From Nymphaea colorata (lineage: Eukaryota; Streptophyta; Magnoliopsida; Nymphaeales; Nymphaeaceae), in the NCBI RefSeq assembly GCF_008831285.2, contig NC_045144.1, positions 19,669,716-19,733,715 on the forward strand: a stretch of 64,000 nucleotides of DNA. Reading direction: 5' to 3'. The position numbers and the translations under genes are program-made. The notes below the pieces were generated by a model. The model did not search any database. It saw only the letters and a list, made by a program, of their open reading frames with translations, and was not told the DNA's origin. Positions 58,501-64,000 of the stretch are shown here, piece after piece (within the stretch, counting starts at the first letter, position 1; every line of letters begins with the position of its first letter).

Positions 58501-61500
58501 CAATCAAATCCAAACACACGCTTTGTGAACTCAACCATCACATTGACGATAGGTTCTATAGCTTTTCCTAATGTACTCAGCTTTACCTCTGGCCTTCTTG
58601 AATCTGCAAAACAACCATGTGAAAAAAATAAACATTTTCTTTCTTTGTGGTTATCCTTTTTAGTAAATAATACAAATTAAATGGTTAAATACAAAGCTAA
58701 GCAAGCATGCAGAGTATGCACATACCATAGAGGAATATTAAAGGCAAAACATAGGACACGGCAGCACCTGTTCGTCCAATAAGAGAAGAAGACTGGAGCT
58801 TGATTGTGATTATCTCAGATCTGGACACATTTTTTAGCTACAAAAGCAGGTTTTGAAGCGTGTCATTTTTCAGTAATAGAAATTCAGATCCAGTTCGCCA
58901 GATCATAATGTAAGAAGCTGACAATGGCGTAGAAGCTGACAATGGCGTGCCAGCTGAAGTGTTAAATGTACATAAGAAAAGATTGTGCATGAGATATAAA
59001 TTCGAGCAACTGATCCGACAGCAAGCCATTCTGATTGATCATTTGTTTCCTTGGCAATTTTTGCACTCTGCCAAATACTAAGTGCACAAAATTGCAGACT
59101 GATAGTTGAATCCAGCCTAGGAATCGTTCACAGTTTCAGGGATCCGTGGCAAAAGGCGATTGAACTATGACATGCAAGTTTACATGCATGTAAGCAGCTA
59201 GCGGTTAATGATCCAGAAGGTTTCAGAGATTACATTCGTGCTAGCAGCTAAAGATAGTGAAGGTAATTAATGATGATTGATGAAAACAGTGCCATATGAG
59301 GCACAGTAAATGAATAAATCTCTTGATTCACTTTCAGTCCGGGAGATGCCCAAAAAAAATCTTGAGAATAAGCAAAAAAAACTTGTGAAGCTTTCTTATG
59401 CCCTAGGAAAAAAAGGGAAATTCATTTTGAGATTAGTATGTTCTGGTTAAGAAATTGCACTAGCTTATAAAGAGTGCAAATGTTGCTTTCTGGTATTTGT
59501 GCTTGTACCATCTAAGTTCAACCATAGAAAGAGTTTCTGAGGTATCTAGCTCCTTTTTCTTCAATTGTCATGGTCATGCTTACATCAGCTAAGTCCATTT
59601 CTTCATGTGCAGAACATACGTGCCCAACTGTAGAAAATTATGCCATTTTTCTGAAGATGAAGTGTTATCAGATTGCAACTAACATAATTCTGTAGACTAC
59701 AACAAAACTTCCATTAACAGAGTGTGGGCCCACGAAAAACCACTTTGATGCCCTTATCTAAACCACAACATAAAACAAATACCCACCCTCAACTCTATCA
59801 GGAACAAGTAATTTTTAACAAAATGGTCTTACACTAATCTTTTCAAGGTTGTGGTGTGCTTTAGTTAAGGGGTCAGCATATTCATCCCTCTCATGCTAAC
59901 CAACAGACTTCTGAAAAAAAAACAATCTCTTCTCTCTATATTCTGTGTGAAGTCTTAATGCTTAAACAGTTCCTATATGCAGGAAATAGAAGAGAAAGAA
60001 AATCAGTATTACATGAACTAATAGAAGTGAAGGTTACTTACCCGAAAGCCAAATCGCCTATTTCCACGGCTTTTACAGTGGATTGGTGTGGGTCGACCTA
60101 CAGTGGTTCGCAACATCTTTAATATGTCCTCTGTTGTGTTTACTATAGGATCGCTGAAGTCCAAGAAAAATTTCAGGTCATCCATTTGGTTAGTTGCTAA
60201 TACAGTCCGTGGGATCCCATTGATCTCCAATTTGTAATTAGGAATGACTGTCCATAAACTGCCGAGCACTGGTCGTCTGTCTACAACGCACAAAGGAATA
60301 AAGAGTATTCATGAAAACAAGGGCAGATACCAAAGACAGGCATTAGAAGGAGAATGGTGAAGGTTACATACCGAATCGCACAATGAAATGTGAAACATTT
60401 GATCTCGTAAACAAGTTTCCTGCCTGATCAGAACAGAAGTTATCTGCCAATTCAACCACCACACGTCCATACTGAATGCTTGTTGAAAGAGCAATAACCA
60501 ATCTATATTTGTAGTCTGGTTTAATTGCTTGAAATGTTGATGCATCTAAACTGGCAGGGCCGTTCACTTGTACCTGAAAGCAAGAAGCATACAGCGGAAC
60601 AATCAACCAATGCTTACATAATTTGGAAAGGGGAAACTGATAAAATTGACACAGCAAAGCCGCATATTATCCCGTTTTCACAACCAAAGCCAAGTAAAGC
60701 AAATGATGAATCATTAATTTTTACGCGCACAGCCTATAGATCTCTTATTCCTCACACTCGCTTTTTCCCTGCTAGTGGCTTTACTTTTAATTGGATGATT
60801 GAACTTTTTAGTTCATGGTTACCTGTTCAAGCTAGCATTAAGCGTTTATCCGTTTGCATATCGTAATCCAGGTACACGCTTGTTGATTATTTTAATGTTA
60901 GATTCCAAGCATTCAAATTGGTTGATGCCTTATTGGACTGCTATCTTTTCTGATCATCCGTCATATGTTATACCCATTATTGACAATAATTGTCAACTAG
61001 TATTGGTACTATTTTTATTTCCTTCTAATCAATTTCAAGGTAATCAACGCATAAAAAATGTTTCATTAGTTACTCCCTTTGTAAAGAACCAAGATAAACA
61101 TAACTCAAAATGAGAGTTGAACCCTGGCGGCTCATCTATCAATGCATGTACACTCTTTCACTTGTTTCTTTCATAGATTTTTTTCTTGCACAAGCTCAAT
61201 TGCTGTCTAGTTAAAGTTGCAGACTTGCTGTTTCAACCATGTCCTTGTGTCTACTGATATTGAACAAGAACTATAATAAAATCCTATTAGTTTGAGTTTT
61301 GGTCAACATGGCAAACAAGAGACTTACAGGGCAAGTCGAAGCATTACACACCTAAATCCACCTCCACCGGTGCAGGCCTCAGTAAAAGTAATGTCGATGG
61401 AGATATTCTCAGCATTTGTAAAGCCAGCTGGACTGGAAAGTGAAGCAGTTGGCGCAATGGTATCTGCCAGGATGCATCAAACAGAGAAGAAAGAAGAGAC

Positions 61501-63351
61501 AAACAGCTGGAGTGAACTTCTAATTTTCCAACATAAATAGACAAAGATAGCAAGATCATTGCTTTCACCTATGAACCATTTGTAAGAAGTAGAATTTATT
61601 TCTCCAACTGAGGTTGCAGTTTTCAAGTGCAGGACGTGATACTGATTTGCAGTCAAATTCTTCAACGTTAGACGCCCAACTGGACAAGTTTTAAGAGGCT
61701 GACCGTCAAGCTGTTGAAATGAAAACCAGACGTAACAATGAGAAGACCAGTAAGACATTTAACGTCCATATGGAGAGCACTCAGTTACGAATTTGGAGCA
61801 AGGGATGCCCCCTACTTCGTTTCCAATGGCGGAGCCATAAAAAAAAATTTAGGGGAGGGGGACACAGTTATTTTCTTTTAATTTTTTTTCGGGGAAAGAA
61901 GCCTTAAAAATTTTAAAGATTATGTCAAAAAATTTGAAAGCATTTTTGAAGTTCTATAAAAAAAATCAGGTGCGGCCTGCGGCCCCCTGGTCACCATTTG
62001 TCTCTGCTCGTGTTGGTTTCTAATCATGGCATCTAATGCTAGGTGATAAACCATAATTATTTAGCTAGCTAGGAAGGTGCAACTCCTGCACACTACTTAT
62101 CTCTGCTTATTTTATTATTGGTAAAACCGTGACTTTGCCATTGTCACATAGTTGAGTGAGTGTGCAACTACCGCTTCAGTCGGCCACTGATTTCTTAATG
62201 ACACTTTTATTTTCGGATGTAGATGAACAGATATAAAATACAAATACGCCCTGAGACCGGAGTTGATTGACTAGTGGAACTGCTTCCAGAAATATCTGCA
62301 ACTCATTTTCCTAATCACATTTGCTATTTGAAAATATAGCAAAAAATGCAAGAACGGAGAGGGTAAAAAAAAACGCACTCCGATGGATTTAAAACTAGCT
62401 TTTAAAGCATCTCATGGTATCATAGTTATGTAATGATCGTTTCGTACAGTTTTCTTGACGTTTTCGTTTCCTGGAAAACCAAACTCAGAACTTTTAATAT
62501 GGGGAAGAAATTTGGTTCCAAGATATATAGCTGAAACAGGAACATGACTACCATATTTAGGCCAGATGGTTCTCAAGGAATGATTCAGAGAATCTTATAT
62601 TAACTATCTGAATAAATAAAGAAAATAATATAGGATTCTACAAACAAGTGTCCCTGCCATCTCTTTCATTGCGCGACTTTTACATAGAAACAGTCACTTA
62701 CAGAAATGCCCGACGCCAGGTGGTGCCGATTCATCAGAATATTGGATGGTCCTACTTCTTTTCTCTGACCATGCTGGGAGCTTGTCACCAAGCTCTTCCG
62801 TGCAATGTAACTCCAAAAGCTTTAAAACGTAAGTCGAATAGAAAAGAAAGATTCATGGTTTGTGGCTGTTTTGCGAGAAAAAAAGTAGAAACCTCAGTGA
62901 TCTGTACCAACAGATCAGCGCATGTTTCTGGTTAAGGGTAACATCATTCAACGAAGTATCACGAGTCGGCCTGAAGGCTACAGTAAGAATCTATGGAAAG
63001 TTCAGGCTACCATACATGACTGAACAAGTTTGGGGAATATTACTTCCACCATCACATGAGACGATAATCAGTCTATCAAAACTTAATTTAGAAATTTCAG
63101 AAATACAACTGAGAGAGTTTATAGAAGAGCGACAGGCACGTTACCTTACAGTTCAAAGAGCAGTCACTCTTGGAACATGGATTACCGCCATACTTGTCCA
63201 GCAGGGAGTACTTGAAAATAGCATCAGTAAATCGCGTTCTAGCAGGTGGAGTGCTGTTAAAATGTATGAAAACAGCCGAGTCGCCTCCCTGCAAGCATAT
63301 CGACATCACCAAACACGCCCAAAAATGAGAAAACCTTAAGAAAGCCATCAC
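53761..63351 (-). CDS. Multipass membrane protein with Ig-like ectodomain, 13 exons, about 1137 aa
   Basis: Exons: 63351-63145, 61710-61569, 61463-61328, 60573-60372, 60280-60042, 58837-58726, 58603-58465, 57131-56986, 56392-56229, 56060-55746, 55633-55578, 55392-55190, 55112-53761. A signal peptide (FWACLVMSICLQGGDS) leads a long ectodomain with repeated Ig-like strands (TIAPTASLSSPAGFTNAENI, EACTGGGGF, GRVVVELADNFCSDQAGN, ISGNTNLASND). From about residue 440 come roughly eight hydrophobic spans (SIGLYSFVTVGFLATS, MFWLGTVGGSLVLLHLLILF, GGITVGALLLALPVALVLS, GIWMLALFLMSFIGQLL) and a Ser/Lys-rich tail. The order matches an unnamed land-plant family of membrane proteins; I know no function. Exon 3 is one base shorter than phase and homology demand: only 14 nt lie between the two Cys codons after GGGGF, where 15 are expected, so the frame as given would stop early. 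All other 12 junctions keep phase. Intron 7 needs a GC donor (AG|GCAGGT). The gene is either intact with a sequence error or recently lost. Confidence 0.85.
55479..55554. repeat. (GT)n(GA)n compound microsatellite in intron 11
   Basis: About 30 bp of GT followed by about 45 bp of GA within the short intron between the exons at 55633-55578 and 55392-55190. Confidence 0.95.
60600..61112 (+). other. Unidentified plus-strand open block inside an intron
   Basis: Within intron 3 of the minus-strand membrane-protein gene, about 500 bp are open on the opposite strand. Frames of more than 60 and 104 codons reach 60866 and 61113. The composition is protein-like (segments SLIFTRTAYRSLIPHTRFFP and NWLMPYWTAIFSDHPSYVIP) and codon use is A/T-ending, unlike the host exons. 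I recognise no family. No terminal repeats or target duplication were found. It could be transferred organellar DNA, a mobile-element remnant or an old viral insertion; none is demonstrated. Confidence 0.35.
61824..62012. mobile_element. hAT-like MITE, 189 bp, in intron 2 of the membrane-protein gene
   Basis: Left end CAATGGCGGAGCCA, right end GTCTCTGCTCGTG, related to the copy at 17240-17418. Flanks TTCGTTTC (61816-61823) and TTGGTTTC (62013-62020) agree at 7 of 8 bases, a good 8-bp target duplication. The A/T-rich interior has no coding capacity. Confidence 0.75.
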
Positions 63352-64000
63352 AGAGTGGTTTCTTCAGCCTCAGAAGAAAGATAACAAGCAGGAGCTAGGA
63401 AGCCAGTAGACAGCACGCAAAAGCCATCATTTTCACCACTTCGCACAGCCAACTCACGAGCTTGACATGGTGAACGATTACCACCACGGTCAGAACATCA
63501 ATGAGCTCCATAAATATGCGCTTGTTGCTCATTAACTGTCCATGTCAGGCACAACTGCTCACAAGCTCAACCGATCAAATGCCATTTATTGTCTAGTGAC
63601 TGTCCTGGATATGGCACCACAGGAGACATCATGGTGGCCTTTTTATGGTAGAAAAATGAAAGTAGGCCCTAAAGCCTGGCTACACTTCACAGGCCTAAAT
63701 ACCATGGTGGCCATTGAAGCCACCTGTTGATTAAGTATTAACAATGGTATTGCTGCCAATTTTACGGAACAGAGGCAATTAAATTCTTTTCTCAACAGGT
63801 AAAGTATGGTTCTAACAGAAAATTTAAATATCTAGAAAACATGGCAGGAATTGTTGGGAGGTGCATCTTCCAACATGACAAAAGATTACAACTGGAAAAG
63901 TACTCGCTCAGGGAACTGTCTCCCAAACAAACGATGGTCAACGGAACAAGATTAGGACTCAGCAAGGCATGATCTGTCTCCGTTGTCTATACTCAGATTG
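63352..64000. other. Upstream region of the membrane-protein gene
   Basis: It must hold the promoter and 5' UTR of the minus-strand gene starting at 63351 (a second Met follows at once at 63348). Small plus frames such as 63542-63730 have no recognisable domain. No clear TATA box was identified. Confidence 0.45.

Noticed and set aside
58271-58534. Minus frame with a hydrophobic span (SSLLLLLILLSMSSLF) in the membrane-protein gene
   Set aside because: Overlaps exon 7 in another frame and extends into the intron; phase of the neighbouring exons excludes it.
62860-63339. Plus-strand frame of 159 codons
   Set aside because: Largely antisense to exon 1 of the membrane-protein gene and its intron; no domain seen.

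Overview
This is nuclear DNA of a flowering plant. The evidence is a PSI antenna gene of the Lhca2 type with five exons, a plant-only DUF579 xylan-modifying gene, a plant ALKBH1 dioxygenase gene with seven exons, a piece of plastid ycf2 lodged in an intron, and AT-rich intergenic DNA full of short hAT-like MITEs, SINE-like pieces and microsatellites. I cannot fix the species. The genes look like ordinary angiosperm orthologues, and nothing settles monocot, eudicot or early-diverging lineage.

Layout. From 1 to about 19.1 kb there is no intact gene: a decayed proteasome alpha-4 copy (8379-9134, minus), MITEs with readable 8-bp target duplications (5630-5935, 12703-12862, 17240-17418), tandem duplications and long microsatellites. 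From 19 to 31 kb lie three minus-strand genes: a single-exon plant protein of unknown function (19154-19978), a two-exon membrane protein of the DUF7733 type (26137-27801), and a DUF579 protein (29438-30337). A 12-copy minisatellite of about 61 bp starts 48 bp beyond the DUF579 stop codon. ALKBH1 runs on the plus strand from 31056 to 39221. Its introns hold a plastid insertion, an AT-rich TIR element, a minisatellite, a segmental duplication and the first 38 nt of U2 snRNA. An orphan minus-strand exon for the C-terminal domain of IDD14/15/16 (SGR5-like) factors follows at 39667-40212.

From 40 to 49.7 kb the only clear gene is a 99-residue eight-cysteine zinc-finger protein (46112-46411), whose start lies inside an overlapping upstream ORF. 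Lhca2 is at 49774-51408 (minus). A 13-exon multipass membrane protein with an Ig-like ectodomain spans 53761-63351 (minus).

The genes do not form one pathway; this is an ordinary mosaic of unlinked plant housekeeping and photosynthetic genes. The most unusual points are: (1) three introns in unrelated genes whose reading frame or conserved residues call for a GC donor; (2) single-base length differences in Lhca2 and in the 13-exon gene that change the expected frame; (3) the orphan IDD C-terminal exon; (4) an unidentified plus-strand open block inside an intron at about 60.6-61.1 kb. I found no CRISPR array, operon, complete tRNA or rRNA gene, or recognisable retroelement polyprotein. I found no convincing undescribed system. 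Exon borders were read by eye from splice sites, phase and remembered family sequence, without alignment.
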